Source of the DNA: Patiria miniata
Lineage: Eukaryota; Echinodermata; Asteroidea; Valvatida; Asterinidae
Direction of reading: 5' to 3'
Assembly: GCF_015706575.1 (NCBI RefSeq)
Contig: NW_024037054.1
Coordinates: 248,001-312,000, forward strand
DNA length: 64,000 nt
Shown: piece by piece, positions 30,075-42,366 of the stretch
How positions within the stretch are numbered: the stretch's first letter is position 1
Layout: every line of letters starts with the position of its first letter
Notes under the pieces: generated by a model
The model's database searches: none
The model's input: only the letters and a program-made list of their open reading frames with translations
Told to the model about the DNA's origin: nothing
Made by a program: the position numbers and the translations under genes

Positions 30075-30450
30075 GAGGTTTCGCAAGCGAACGGATACGC
30101 TTACACTTACGTTTAGCTATCCGTATCCGTTTTTTACTTACGTGTAGCGAGCGAGATATGCGTGTCGTCTGCATGTATGACGTCATACGCCACTCACTAT
30201 CCGCTAAACGTGCAGACGACACGCATATCTCGCTCGCTACACGTAAGTAAAAAACGGATACGGATAGCTAAGCGTAAAGCCCGGTTCATACTTCACGTGA
30301 AAGCAAAAGCGATGCGAAATTCGTGACGTCAACAATACATTCGAGGCGCGTCCACCATTGTTGACGACATGAATTTCGCTTCGCACTTGCTTTCGCGTGA
30401 AGTATGAACCGGGCTTAAGTGTAAGCGTATCCGTTCGCTTGCGAAACCTC
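30075..30450. mobile_element. Palindromic MITE interrupted by another MITE
   Basis: The outer arms begin gaggtttcgcaagcgaacgg and mirror exactly at 30431-30450. They continue through ttacgtgtagcgagcgagat to a centre near 30190. The right arm is interrupted by the element at 30278-30415. Confidence 0.85.
30278..30415. mobile_element. Harbinger-like MITE nested in palindrome, TAA target duplication
   Basis: This 138-bp element has termini agcccggttcatacttcacg and exact complement, flanked by TAA on both sides (30275-30277, 30416-30418). Removing it with one TAA restores the arm gcgtaagtgtaagcg, which matches the intact left arm apart from one base. That makes the insertion directional and clear. 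Confidence 0.85.
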
Positions 30451-32510
30451 CCTATTATGGGGAAGTGGTTTTTTTTGTATTGTTAGGCAAATTTTAGGAA
30501 TGAGATATCGGGACTTTCTGCTATCCCCACAATGTTTTCGGTGCCTACAAATACATCGAAGCAACAAGTGTTTGCCCCCATAAATACGGAACAAGAAGGT
30601 ATGTGTGAACGTACCCGGGAGCAAAGGGACAACATAGTGGCACAGAAATTGATGGACCCGACGAGGAAAACGCTTTGTATTTTCATATTTGTGGGAACCA
30701 AAGAGAATAGAAGGGAAGTAGGGAAAGGACAAAACTCAAAATTGCATAACAAGAAATAAATGGGGCCGGCACACAAAAGAGAAGTTAAGGACAAGAGGAG
30801 AGATCCACAGGTGAACATCAAATGAAGAAGAAATGATAGGCCAGGAACAAAAGAGTTTTGTTTGCGTGAGGATAACAGAAATGGGGTGGGGGTGTTGAGA
30901 GAGATAAGGCTGGGGGACAAAGAGAGTGGCAAGAAGTGGGATCAATAGGAGACATATAAATTGGGTATTTTTCTCTCTTGTGCCCCCTCCTTCCCAATCC
31001 CCTTTTCCTTCCATTCTCACCCAAGCCCTAATACCCCCTTTGATGTACCTCTCCCCTGCATACTCCTCATCTCTTTTAAATGTTCCTCCATCCATCCCTA
31101 TACATGCACGTGTGTGCCCACGTGTTTCTTTCATATACATATCACTGTCGTTTTTTTATTGAAAAAGAACTTGTGTAAGTTTAAAACGTTTATGTTATTG
31201 GCAATCTTATTTAAAATCAACTTTGCAGTGCACCATTAACACAGTTAAGAATGCAGAATATGTGTTTTGTCAGCAAAATTACAAATTTGCCTCTTTTGAT
31301 TTAGAGTGCTCTTACTCGCACCCTGCTTTACATATTTAGGCCACGCCCACAAAATGGTGAAAATAACAGGCGTTATAATGTAAGAATGTTTCAGCTTGTG
31401 TCCAAGTGTATTTCAAAGCATATAAAGAAGAAGGGAGATGGGTGTACAAGTCTGGGTTTTTTTTTTGTAAGTTTTAAAGTTTTTATTACAGTATCTGTGC
31501 ACCAGCACAGTATTTTATATTGTGTAATATAGGTTTTCTCTGCTAATTTAAAAGATTTTTCATTCATTAAAATTCACCAACTCTAACATTCAATTTCGTC
31601 CACAAAAAATTTCACACGCTTTTACCAAAACCAATTTAGTCATTTACCATTCAATTTTAAAGTTTGGTCACCCTTTTTAGTCACTGGGTCGAGAATATTC
31701 GTCAGTACAGATCAAATCGTCCAAGCTGTTGCCGAATGGCAGCATTCAGCGATCAAATTAGTCTTATATAAATCAATAAGACGAATTGATTTCTGAATAA
31801 CAAGGTCTAGCTAGATCGACGAGACGAAATCGAATACTCCGGCGGGGACGAAAACATGTGCTCATTGTTTATATTTGCTTGAACTGAATTTGAAATTGTC
31901 GGACAAAGACGAAATTAAACATTGGAAGTGCACTTAATCGATGTTGATGGACGAATTTGAATATTAGAAACGGTGAATTCGAATGATAAACGTTTTAAAA
32001 TAGCCGGGGAAACCTATATATATAATGTACTGTGCACATCGAACATGGTCAATATAGCCTACTTGTTTCGGGAAATGGACGTTTGATTGGAACAGTGTGT
32101 GTTCTTTTTTTTTAAATGGGTAGAAAATTAGCCAAAAGGCATTGGCAACCATGCCAGGAAAATTTGACAGGATTGAAAGAGTTCATTGCGATGATATAAG
32201 CGAAAATGTGCTTGGCCCCGCCCCCTCCATGCTATTCCCACCGCTCTTAAGTTAATTAGTCTGATCTTAAATTACTCGTAAGCTACATTTTTATTTTCTA
32301 CAAGCGTCAAGGCACTTATAGAAAATGTCTGGCAGTGGCCATTCATGATACACGGGACTACTATACCCAACATTTTCCAGTAGGTTTCATTGGGTTAATT
32401 CACCAGCTGATCTAGCTCATTTTGGGGGCCCTTTCTCATGGCCCTCATGACACCAAAATGTGCCCGGCAGACTTGTTATACGTGGAAATTGGTTAAAGGT
32501 ATAGTCCATC

Positions 32511-34724
32511 ATTTGTAATGTGTGCATTTTGTTTGTTTAAAGCAACAAAAGTGCTCAAAATGTAAAGAAGGGTGCTGAACAACTAACCTGTTGAGGTTTC
32601 AGCTCAGCTTCAGGGGTATATTTCGAGAAAAACAACATTCTAGGATCTTGATTTCATATCAAAAGTTGCTGAATCATGTTTTGAATTGGGCCTGAATCAT
32701 AGAGCTATTTTAAATTACTAGAGCGCTAAATCCTCATTCTTGCGCGCGGAGACGCTTTGAAGCCGTCCTGGGCGCAGACATTTTGAATTCATGTGCGTGT
32801 TTGTAGAACATAATGAAATTAGATGGATTGAATTTTGAAAGTGTACTCTACATGCAACGGGCAAGTAGAACATACGCAAACAACTTAAGCGCGTTATTGA
32901 CGGTTCAAAAAAACGTTTCTGCAGCGAATACGCGCACGCGTTGCGCTGTTTACGTAGAACAAAATGACACGCTCATTTGCTGATCGTGCGTTTCGGTTTT
33001 GGGCGTTTTGGCTTCGATAACGCACCGGTTTGCAATACAAACGAAGATATGCAAATAGCCGTACAAAAGCCGTACAACATTTCTAGGTCTCCATAGATAG
33101 GTTCAGTTGTGCACAAACATGGATGCGCCCGGCAGGCATTACTTTGTACACGAAGTCAGCGCTTTAGTAATTTAATATAGGTCTATGGCCTGAATTCAGC
33201 GTCCGAGCTAGACACGTTCTCACTGAGCCATAGATATAGAATAAAAAGACTAGATCGGCAGCGCATGCATACGCGCCATAGAGTGTGCACAAATGTTCCC
33301 GTTCCCGCATGAACGCCCTACGCGCAGTATAGTGCGTGGGGCAAAACCTGCGTTACGCGCACCTACATTCCCATAGGTTTGTGCACTAACTTGCATTTTT
33401 ATGTCCGTAAAAGTAACATTTTTAACCAGTAATTATTATGCATCTACCAAATTCAATATGCATTTTCAAGCTGGGTAGTCACCTCGAAGTTTGCTCCATT
33501 TTCCCCTCGTACTTATCTTTCGTTTTAAAATGGTGGTGCGCGTTGCTAAAAAAATCTCCAAATAAATGTCAGCTTATCAGTTAAAATGTGTATAAAGACA
33601 ATGAAAAGGAAAACGTAGAATGTAAAAACTGCTTTAAATTACCGTTGAATTATTTAATAAGGAAATTGTGAAATGTTTCAATTGATGATTTTAGAGATTT
33701 GTGTTACAATTATTATCCTTTTTGGGATTAAAACAATTTACTTGGATTGCATTTTATATGTATGACTTTTAATGACAATAATATTGCCCATGAAAACCGT
33801 TTTAAGAATGAAATTATATTATATACACTCCTATAATGTTCCGGCCTTCTGAATGCATTGGCAAATTCGAACCTTTTGGGAGGATGGCTTGAGGAGTACG
33901 GATGATGGTTGTGTGTTTGTTGTGCATATTTCAAAAAAGCATCGGTGATATATTTGACCTCAATGTGACGCTAGAGTGGTGGCGTGACCAGGCTGAAAGG
34001 AGGGGGCGTTTGTAGATGGCAACATCATGGTGATCTTAAAAGCGAAATCGGAAAAGCTGATACAAGCGAAATCAGGACGGTGAAAGTTATATTCTCCAAC
34101 GAGCAATAAACAAAACCACCAGTGCTACTCATAGGGAAACGAGATGGGTAAACCTTACGAACGGTTACAAGAAACCTAATTAACTCCTCAAGTTTATTTA
34201 CATTGTGCTCTACCCATTTTGTTTAACATTGTGAGATTCTTGCGCCTTCTTGAAGATTTTCAGATGCTCGATACGCCAGTAGAGGAGAGCAAAATAACAC
34301 AAAATGATCATCATTCTCTTTGATGATGAAGAAAATAGCACTCAAACAACTGGATGCAAGGGTTTTTAACCAACGCGCACCAGCATGTTAAAACGGGAAA
34401 TAAATACGAGATATAATATGGACCAAACTTCGAAATGAACATGCAGCTTGATAACCCATTTTGAATTGTGTTGGAGAAATAACTACTACAGGTCAAAAAT
34501 ATTACTTTTAGGGACATAAAAATATATCTTTCCATAGAAACCTACGGGAAAAAAGGTGCCCCACGCGCTAAAAAATGGCGCCGCCCTTTTTATTCTATAT
34601 CTATGCACTGAGCCGATTGCAGCTACGCGATGTCGCGCACCGATCCGACGAACAACCACGCGCGCGTCGTGTCAACGCTTGCGCGCACTTCGCCGAATAA
34701 AAAAAACCGAACTACTAACGGAAA
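32511..34724. other. Intergenic, nothing firmly recognised
   Basis: The region has mixed composition with CpG-containing stretches near 32,890-33,020 and 33,230-33,360. I found no coding exon, RNA gene or clear repeat ends. Confidence 0.5.
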
Positions 34725-34762
34725 TTTCCAACGGTGCTTCTTTTAAGAAGCACCGTTGGAAA
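34725..34762. repeat. Perfect 18-bp-arm hairpin
   Basis: The arm tttccaacggtgcttctt is followed by tt and then its exact complement. It stands alone in otherwise unremarkable sequence. Confidence 0.85.
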
Positions 34763-34918
34763 GGCCTTCTTCCGTAGATTTCTTCATAATGACAGCTTGC
34801 CAGAAAGAATAATTTCACAGGGAGTTTAGTCCCCTTATTATTTTTCAACCAAGTATGTTTTTCAACAATAATTACACCAGTTACTTTTTGGATAGCTGAA
34901 AATGATGGACACGGGCTT

Positions 34919-34956
34919 TAACTTTCCAGCTAGGCTGACCCCCCCCCCCCCGGGCT
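34919..34956. repeat. End fragment of the 29.2-kb inverted-repeat family
   Basis: The word aactttccagctaggctgac followed by a C run is the complement of the start of the inverted repeat at 29163-29198. It indicates a dispersed family with a G/C-run terminus. Confidence 0.6.
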
Positions 34957-35848
34957 CCCGTACAGTGGCACTAGCTGTACTAGCTACTACATAAACTGGG
35001 TGTTCCACATGCACCAACCTAATGACGGATCCAGAACACACAAAAGAATGGGGGGGGGGGCCAAAAATGTTCGTTCCCCTAAAAAGTGGGTCCAAAAAAT
35101 TACGGCGTATGATATGATGGGGTAATTCGGGGCCCGCTCAAGAGCCCCGAAAAATTGTTGGATTCGGAATGGTCTGTGGTGCGATCTGAGGCAATTTCTG
35201 ACCACTTTAACCAGTATTTTGGAGGAAACGATGGTGGTGTACGCAGTGCCTGCCTTTATTGCGACGTCACGTTAAAAAAAAAAAAATTGGGTTCGCTTTT
35301 TTGGTGGAGAGGGGCGGGGGGATGCCCCCCCCCCCGCACCAACCATAGAGCTATAAAAAGCTCCATGCACCAACTGACGTTCAACAAAGGGGTATTTATT
35401 TCAATTGACAGACACGACCATAAAAAAAAGACTTTTACATTATGTACATATTACTTATTGTAGGCTACATCAGCAGGGCCGCAGTCGAGTCAGGCCGAGA
35501 CCATTCATAATTTTATATAGACTTCAAAAGGGGGCGCTATTTAAAAATAACAGTGAGTCTGGTGCCTAGCCAGCCACATGAGCAATCCAGTAGTGCCCTG
35601 GTAAGTATCAACGTCGTCGCCAATTCATTCAATTGCGCACGGAGCATTGGTTGTCGTCATTTTTAACCTTTTGTCATTGGAACTCGGACTCGGAGAGTAT
35701 TTTCATCAAACTATGATCGAACAGACATAAAGTAATGTGTATGGTGATCATACTGACGAAAATGACAATCTAATACACGTAAGTAATGAAAATGGAGTAG
35801 ATAATTGCGTCATATTCGTTTGTCATTCCTGTTCCATGTTGTTAGCTT

Positions 35849-36816
35849 GAGTAACTCTAGCCCTGGTGGACTCCCTTTCCTCCCTACGTTACGGAGGGAG
35901 TCCTGAGTAAAAAGTTTTCAAAACCGAACGAAAACATTTCTGACCAATAATTTCAATATTTTTACCTTGTTGGAGAAGCTAATTTTTACGTTGTAGTATT
36001 CTATGTGTCCATATCTGTTGGGCTGATGGGTTCAGGAATTCCATATGCGATGCTGACCGACCTTAATCTGGAAAATAAACTCGAAAGCAACGTAAAACTT
36101 GTACGTGTTTTTAGACTCTTTTCATCAGTTTCTCACCGCCGAGTCTATTCTAGTCGTACATGATGTACGTCTGTGCAGCGTGTAGTCTGGTTCCCTAGAC
36201 TGGACAATTATTCTCGACGCTCATATCACGCCTGGTCCGGGGGCCAGACTATGCAGCATGAATATGCAGTGCGCACGCGCGATTTGCTTAGTAACCACCC
36301 TCATACGCACGCGCACTTACTTGAAGGCGCGGACGCTAATCCAATGACCGAGCGTGTTTTCGCGCCAGTTACCAGAAACACGTTTCGGCTTTGGTCATTG
36401 GTTGAGCGTTTTCGCGACATCGGTTGACTGGAGTGACGTCACGGTTCCAACCAAAACTAAACAAATGAGGGCGCTAGCGTGCGTACGCGCTTTCGTACGC
36501 ACGTACATTGTACATGACGTACAACTCTGGAATAAACTGATGAAAAGAGACTACAAACACGTACAAGTTTAACGCTGCTTTAGACTTTATTTTCCTGATT
36601 AACGTCAGTCAGCATTGCATATGGAATTCCTGAACCCATCAGCCCAACAGATAAGGACACATAGAGTATGTAGGCGTGAAATAAGCTTCTATAACGAGGT
36701 AAAACATAACAAAACTCTGGTAAAAATGTTGGGTGGTTTCATGTAGAGAATATTCTCGTCCTGGACATTAGTCGTATTGCAATGAAGACTTCGTCCAACC
36801 AGGGCTAGAGTAACTC
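35849..36816. mobile_element. Foldback element with GAGTAACTC ends (copy A)
   Basis: The ends gagtaactctagccctgg and its exact complement (36799-36816) enclose further arms: ggttcaggaattccatatgc at 36030 and its partner near 36615-36640, ctgttgggctgat with its complement, and gacgtaca/tgtacgt words. It has no long open frame. Related ends occur at 45856-48150 and 58534-58679. Confidence 0.75.
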
Positions 36817-37411
36817 ATACATGTCATAACTCCAGCTAGCCCCACTAGTGTGGCCGCGGTATGCTGCGCTGAACCTCTGGCCACACACCGTGGTCCGCGC
36901 ACTACTGAGGACGTTTTCATAAAAATTGCAGGGAATTTCTTACATATGGTTGTATTCTACGATGTCCCATCTATCACTTCTGGGATGCTTAGGTGTAATG
37001 ATGTTCAATTTTCCGAGATATTCTTGAATCTTTCTGGAGCCCATATGCACTCGTGAAACGTCTGGTGATGGCAGCCATTTTGAATGTGACGAGAGATGAC
37101 CTCAAGCCGTGACGTCGCGTTTATGCAAATTGCTTGTCGAGCGAGGGCGCGAGTTGCATATGCGACGGCTGTTTCCTGTGCCGTAGATCCTGAATAGAGA
37201 TCAGTGCACGTGGCCCCCACTGCCCCAGACGATAAATGCATGGTACGGTGTCACCAAAGTATGGCAAATCGGTGGAGCGTTTGTATGGAGGGGTACCCGT
37301 AATTCAACGCTCCACTCAGTAGAGCTAAACTCCAGCTGACATGATAATATTCATTCACATGTAGCGCTGTACTCCTAGAACTATGACTATGCTCATCGAT
37401 GAAGAACCCCG

Positions 37412-37532
37412 CAAAATTGTTTTCAGCACAAAACACTAATTAAGTACAATTTAATTTCAATTGTACTTAATTAGTGTTTTGTGCTGAAAACAATTTTAAT
37501 TAGTGTTTTGTGCTGAAAACAATTTTGCGGGG
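37412..37532. repeat. Palindrome with local duplication
   Basis: The word ttttcagcacaaaacactaa and its complement face each other around 37455. Part of the right arm (attagtgttttgtgctgaaa) is then repeated in tandem, so the palindrome has been extended by a local duplication. Confidence 0.8.
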
Positions 37533-38996
37533 TTAAAACGTCCATCAAAATGCAGACATTTCCCACAGAACTGCTGCACAGTTTGCCCCCAAACTCCGTA
37601 CTACACCTCATGACATACTCACGTAATATGCGCAGAATAAACATCGCTGAATTTTGTCGTTTTTTTTGCTAAAATGATGAAAAATATGGGTAATCCTTAT
37701 CTTTAGGACACCTCTATTTTTACGAGTTCTGTTCAAAAACTGACTTTTGCAGGTGACTTTCCAGTACCAAAGTGACTTTTACAGGCTAAAGCAGTCTTAT
37801 TTCTTCAGATAAACTCATGTTAGTTGTAATTTTGAAAGCACTTTCAAAGAAAATGTGACTTTTCTACCTTTTTTTGCAGTTCACCATCTTGCTTTTTAAA
37901 TATATTTTCTGTTTGTCATCGTCATCTTTAACCCCTCATAAATCAAAGCCCTAACCTCTTCTTACAAAATTGAACATGCTGATATTCAAGAAGATGTCAT
38001 TTGCATTGGTTCAAATGTGTCAAAAATATCAGAATGTCAGTCACTTTTGAGTGTCATTTAGACAGCTGTTTTGGTGAGTCTTTTAACCTTATATAGGAAC
38101 GGGGTCCTAAAGGTAAGGATTACCAAAATATGCCCTTTCCGCACTGAGCCAACCTGACACTAGACTTGACTCAAGTCGGAATTGCTTTAAGTGGGTATCT
38201 TAAAAAAGAAAGTAGTGAAAATCACTTAGTTTACGCCTTTCCAGACGCCCGACAAGGTACACTTCAGCGCGCGTTCCACTTCAGTGCCGTATAACAATGC
38301 GCACACACTGTATGTACATTGTATAACACGTGTATTACACGTACATGTACATGTGAGTGCATGTATTGCAGAGCATGTGCATACATGTGGTGCAAAAGTT
38401 AGCAATTCCGACTTGATCATTCTGCCATCAGCACCCCCCCCCCCTCGCGTACACGCGCCTGTATTCATCGATGCATATGCAACACCATCTGACCATCTCT
38501 ATGCATATGCAGCAACATCGCTTGACCAATCAAAGTAATCGTTTTTCGAAGACTCGTTTATTATTTTCAGTAGGTATGGAAGGCTGGATAACAATCTGCA
38601 AAAGTTTAAAAATGTAATCTTAATTTGTAGATTTCAAACACATTATATTTGGATGATAATGCTAAGATCAGCTGCTCTTGGATGGAATTAATAAAGAATA
38701 CGACATTCAAATGTTATTCAAAACAAAGGGGAATTTTTATTGGGGTTAACCTGTAAAAGATGTTGAGAACCATTGATACCGCTTTGTGTTGTGCATACCC
38801 AGAGCCGTTTCAAAGCATTCGAACGTACGCGTGCGTGTATCTGTTTACTCCTCACCATGGGATGCGTGTGCGTTCTCCGCAAAACTTTGGATGTGCGAAT
38901 ATGCAGACAACGCTGAGTGCGTGTTAGGAATATTATCAAAACAATCTGCGCGCGTTTTTAAGAATAAAAACGCTCATTACCTGAAATACTGTGATA

Positions 38997-39032
38997 TGAT
39001 TGGCTTCTACCGAAATCGGCAGAAGCCAATCA
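38997..39032. repeat. Hairpin
   Basis: The arms tgattggcttct and complement are separated by 12 bases. Confidence 0.75.
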
Positions 39033-39280
39033 CATCGAAAATTAATTTCCATAGACTGTGTACAAACGTGGAACAAACCAGCGCGTACGCTTGGCAGATT
39101 GACCAAGTCTGGGTTGCTGCATCACTTGAAAAAACATGTACATGTACATTTTTAACATGATGGTCCGGATTCGACGCATGAGGGTGCGCATTATGTACTG
39201 TAAGGACATATGTGATATGCGCTGTGAGTGGATTTAGGCACAGACCGAGCGCAACTTAGACTTGGCCAAGTCTAACCTGA

Positions 39281-39468
39281 CACTTGAAATGTGCACGCAT
39301 ATGATCCAGCGATGATTTTTCGGTTTGCTCGGAGCGCGCCGCGGGGGCTACCGTACTTGCACTTGTACGCATGCACATACTATCATTTCGCTTGTACCGC
39401 ACCCCCCACGGCGCGCTCCGAGCGAACCGTAAATCATCACTGGATCATATGCGTGCACGTTTCAAGTG
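39281..39468. mobile_element. 188-bp palindromic MITE
   Basis: The ends cacttgaaatgtgcacgcat and complement, followed by atgatccagygatgat and tcggagcgcgccg with their complements, leave about 60 bp of unpaired centre. No target duplication is evident. Confidence 0.75.
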
Positions 39469-39929
39469 CCAGGTTGGCTCAGTGCGGAAAGGGCATATTT
39501 TTCATCATTTTGGCAAAAAAAACTGACAAAATCCAGCGATGTTTGTTCTGCGCATATTACGTGAGTATGTCATGAGGTGTAGTACGGAGTTTGGGGGCAA
39601 ACTGTGCAGCAGTTCTGTGGGAAATGTCTGCATTTTGAAGGACGTTTTTGTACTTAATTAGTGTTTTCCGCTGAAAACAATTTTGCGGGGTTCTTCATCT
39701 ATGAGGCTCCACTACCATAGTTCTAGGAGTAGTAGCGCTGGAGACATAACCTAGTCGTGAGAGTGTGGTAGCAAGAGACCCTCAAATAATGGCCTCTCAA
39801 AAATTGTCCATTTTCAACTCTAATATCCCACCCCAGATTTCATTTACATACATGTACCTCATACATTCAGCAGTCATTCACGAAGCTAATGATCGACTTG
39901 AAACAGACCACAAAAAAAAAAAAAATGTG

Positions 39930-40330
39930 AAAAATCTTGACGATTTCGGTGGCTTCACTGACACACGATATGCATTTTTGTGCATACCCTTGGGGAGAAA
40001 AGGCCCCAAAAACTGGTAAAGAGAGTACAAATGAGAAAAACAGTTACCCCAGACAGACCCACACATTCATGACATGCCATAAGACCCTTAAATTGTTCCC
40101 AACAAACGGTAATTTTGAAAAAAAAAAAAATATTCCGATAAACTTACCGCTCATGGAAAGTGTGTCTACCGAGTTGTGCCATCCATTTCTTGGCTAGATC
40201 GTCGAGCGCGTGTGTGACGTCATTATCGAAGAAAAACAAGTTGCGCTGAATGACTGTTGCGCGTAGTGTATGTGCCCTGCGCCGTATGACAGTATGGGCT
40301 TTTGGCGCGGAGCGCATATATATGTCAGTG
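39930..40330. repeat. Partial copy of the 45.2-kb palindrome family
   Basis: The words ctctttaccagtttttggggc (as complement), cataagacccttaaattgtt, gtgtgacgtcattatcgaag and tatgacagtatgggcttttg recur at 45165-45770. The copy holds one arm and the centre only. Confidence 0.7.
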
Positions 40331-40904
40331 TGATTTTTGAGCAATAAAAAACATTTTTGACTCTAATTTGATCAAAACAAAACAGGGGCCCTACACTTCA
40401 CGATCGCCCTGATATTTCTTGACACATCGGAACAGTTGGTAATGACACCTTCTTTATTATCAACAGATTTAATTTTGTGGAAAGAGGGCAGGGCTTTGAT
40501 TTATGAGGGAAATTAAGGGGTAAAAGACAACGACGACAACTGGTAAATAGACTCAAAAACCAAGATGGCAAATGGGAAAGCTAGATGCAATGAAAGCTTG
40601 ATGCTGATTGGCTAAAAAAAAAATGTTTTATTACTTTTTTTATCAGCAAATCAGCAACGGGCTTTCATTGTGTCGGGCTTTCACTCGTGTTGTGAGAACT
40701 ACAACGTGCACGTCTCACGTCTGACTGCAAAAAAGCGGTAGGAAAGTCACGTTTTCTTTGAAAGTGCTTTCAAAATTGCAACAAACATGAGTTTATTGGA
40801 GGGACAGAGACTGCTTTAGTCTGCAAAAGTCACTTTGGTACTGGACAGTCCTCTGCAACAGAACTCGTAAAATATAGAGGTGTCCTAAAGATAAGGATTA
40901 CCCC

Positions 40905-41155
40905 AAATTTATTTTCGCATTTAGACTACGTATGCAGTTCATTTATGCTTTAAAAAATACTCACCTTGTTAGTAACATTACAAAGAAAAAATAATAGGCA
41001 AGTGTACAACTCTCCAGTTTTCGTGTTATTTCCCGGTCTATTTTGGCATCCGTTTGTGTGTAACTCAAATGCGCCATGTTCCAACTGAACAATGCTCTCC
41101 TGCAATATATATACAGGGATCGTTCACCTGACAGTCACGCGGCGCACTGCATGCC
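40905..41155. repeat. Internal arm of the 46.2-kb Mutator-like family
   Basis: The sequence aligns with the copy at 46204-47931 (ttcatttatgctttaaaaaa, caactctccagttttcgtgt, gatcgttcacctgacagtca). It runs straight through the point where that copy holds an 850-bp insertion, so it serves as an uninterrupted reference. Confidence 0.7.
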
Positions 41156-41253
41156 CCGTATACCCCTAGAACTATGGGTATTACGTGTAAAAGTTAGATC
41201 TTAAGAGACCCTTAAAAAAAAAGGCCTCCACAAAATTGTCCTTTTTACCCCTC

Positions 41254-42266
41254 AGCCGAGAGGCTCGAGGGGTATTGTCATCGCGCGTCCATCTGTCCGT
41301 CCGGGCAGCTTAGTTTCCGGATGATAACTTGAGTTGGAAATGTTGTTTGGGATTGTAACTTCGGTAGGGGGTTGCCCTTGGGAGTAGGCAAGTTGGGATT
41401 GGTTTTGAGGTCAAAGGTCAAGGTCATCGTGGTGAGTTAAAGGTAAATGGTTTCCGGATGATAACTTGAGTTAAAAACGAGATTTTGGTGTCTAACTTTG
41501 GTTGGCGGTTGCCCTTGAGAGTAGGCAAGTTGTGATTGGTTTTGGGGTCAAAGGTCAAGGTCATCGTGCTAGGTTAAATGTAAATGGTTTCCGGATGATA
41601 ACTTGAGTTGGAAATGTTGTTTGGGATTGTAACTTCGGTAGGGGGTTGCCCTTGGGAGTAGGCAAGTTGGGATTGGTTTTGGGGTCAAAAGGTCAAAGGT
41701 CAAGGTCACCGTGGTGAGTTAAAGGTAAATGGTTTCCGGATGATAACTTGAGTTAGAAATCACATTTTGCAGTCTAACTTCGGTAGGGGGTTACCCTTGG
41801 GAGTAGGCAAAGTGGGATTTGTTTTGGGGTCAGAAGGTCAAAGGTCAAGGTCACCGTGGTGAGTTAAAGGTAAATGGTTTCCGGATGATACCTTGAGTTA
41901 GAAATGAGATTTTGGTGTCTAACTTTGGTAGGGGGTTGCCCTTGGGAGTAGGCAAGTTGGGATTGGTTTGGGGGGTCAAAAGGTCAAAGGTCAAGGTCAC
42001 CATGGTGAGTTAAAGGTAAATAGTTTCTGGATGATAACTTGGGTTGGAAATGAGATTTTGGTGTCTAAAATTTTGGTTGCCCTTGGGTACAGGCAAGTTG
42101 GGATTGGTTTGGGGGTCAAAAGGTCAAAGGTCAAGGTCACTGTGGTGAGTTAATGGTTTCTGCATGATAATTTCAGTTAGACATGATATTTGAGTTTGGA
42201 ATGTCAGTTTGCCCCTTTCCACAAACTTCGGCTGAGGGGTTTCAACAGCAACGCTGTTATTTTTCC
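41254..42266. mobile_element. Helentron-like nonautonomous element with tandem AGGTCA repeats
   Basis: It has subterminal inverted repeats (cccctcagccga at 41257 and its complement tcggctgagggg near 42229), a core of about six repeats of 133-146 bp starting at tttccggatgataacttgag (41314, 41451, 41588, 41733, 41878, 42024, 42157), and a short hairpin aacagcaacgctgtt near the right end. The related sequence at 39770-39900 lacks the insert, which defines the empty site. Subterminal repeats, tandem core and 3' hairpin are the described layout of Helentron-associated elements. Assignment to that group is inference. Confidence 0.6.
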
Positions 42267-42366
42267 TTCTATTATCCCAACCCAGGTCCATTTACATACC
42301 TCATAACCACGCAGCAGTCCTTCACGAAGCTGATGATCGACTTGACACAGAACAAAAAAATAATAA

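Larger units (their letters stand above)
29163..32510. mobile_element. 3.3-kb large inverted repeat
   Basis: The arms are about 29190-29800 and 31330-32500. Matched blocks include aaccaatttcca, tctgccgggcaca, gggccatgagaaagggcccc, cactgccagacattttc, gggaatagcatggaggggg and ttcaccattttgtgggcgtg, each with its complement in the opposite arm. The left arm has extra sequence (29400-29520) not seen on the right. The spacer holds the palindrome at 30075-30450 and non-coding sequence. A short end fragment also occurs at 34919-34956. Confidence 0.7.
37353..39745. mobile_element. Large inverted repeat
   Basis: The left arm (37353-37680) and right arm (39505-39745) match through cctagaactatg, gaagaaccccgcaaaattgt, the aatgcagacatttcccac area and catgacatactcacgtaata. 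Inside, matched blocks gcactgagccaacctgacac (38140) and its complement (about 39465-39484) define a second pair of ends. The palindrome at 39281-39468 abuts these. Confidence 0.65.
37690..40905. repeat. Outer inverted-repeat pair
   Basis: The block at 37690-37980 (gggtaatccttatctttagg and on to cctcataaatcaaagccc) is matched by the complement at 40487-40905. This encloses the smaller palindromes between them. The right block contains an extra hairpin-like stretch near 40600-40700. Confidence 0.6.

Noticed and set aside
30483..30932. 149-codon minus-strand frame rich in Ser, Leu and Phe
   Set aside because: It comes from a purine/pyrimidine-biased strand, has no motif, and sits in the spacer of an inverted repeat.
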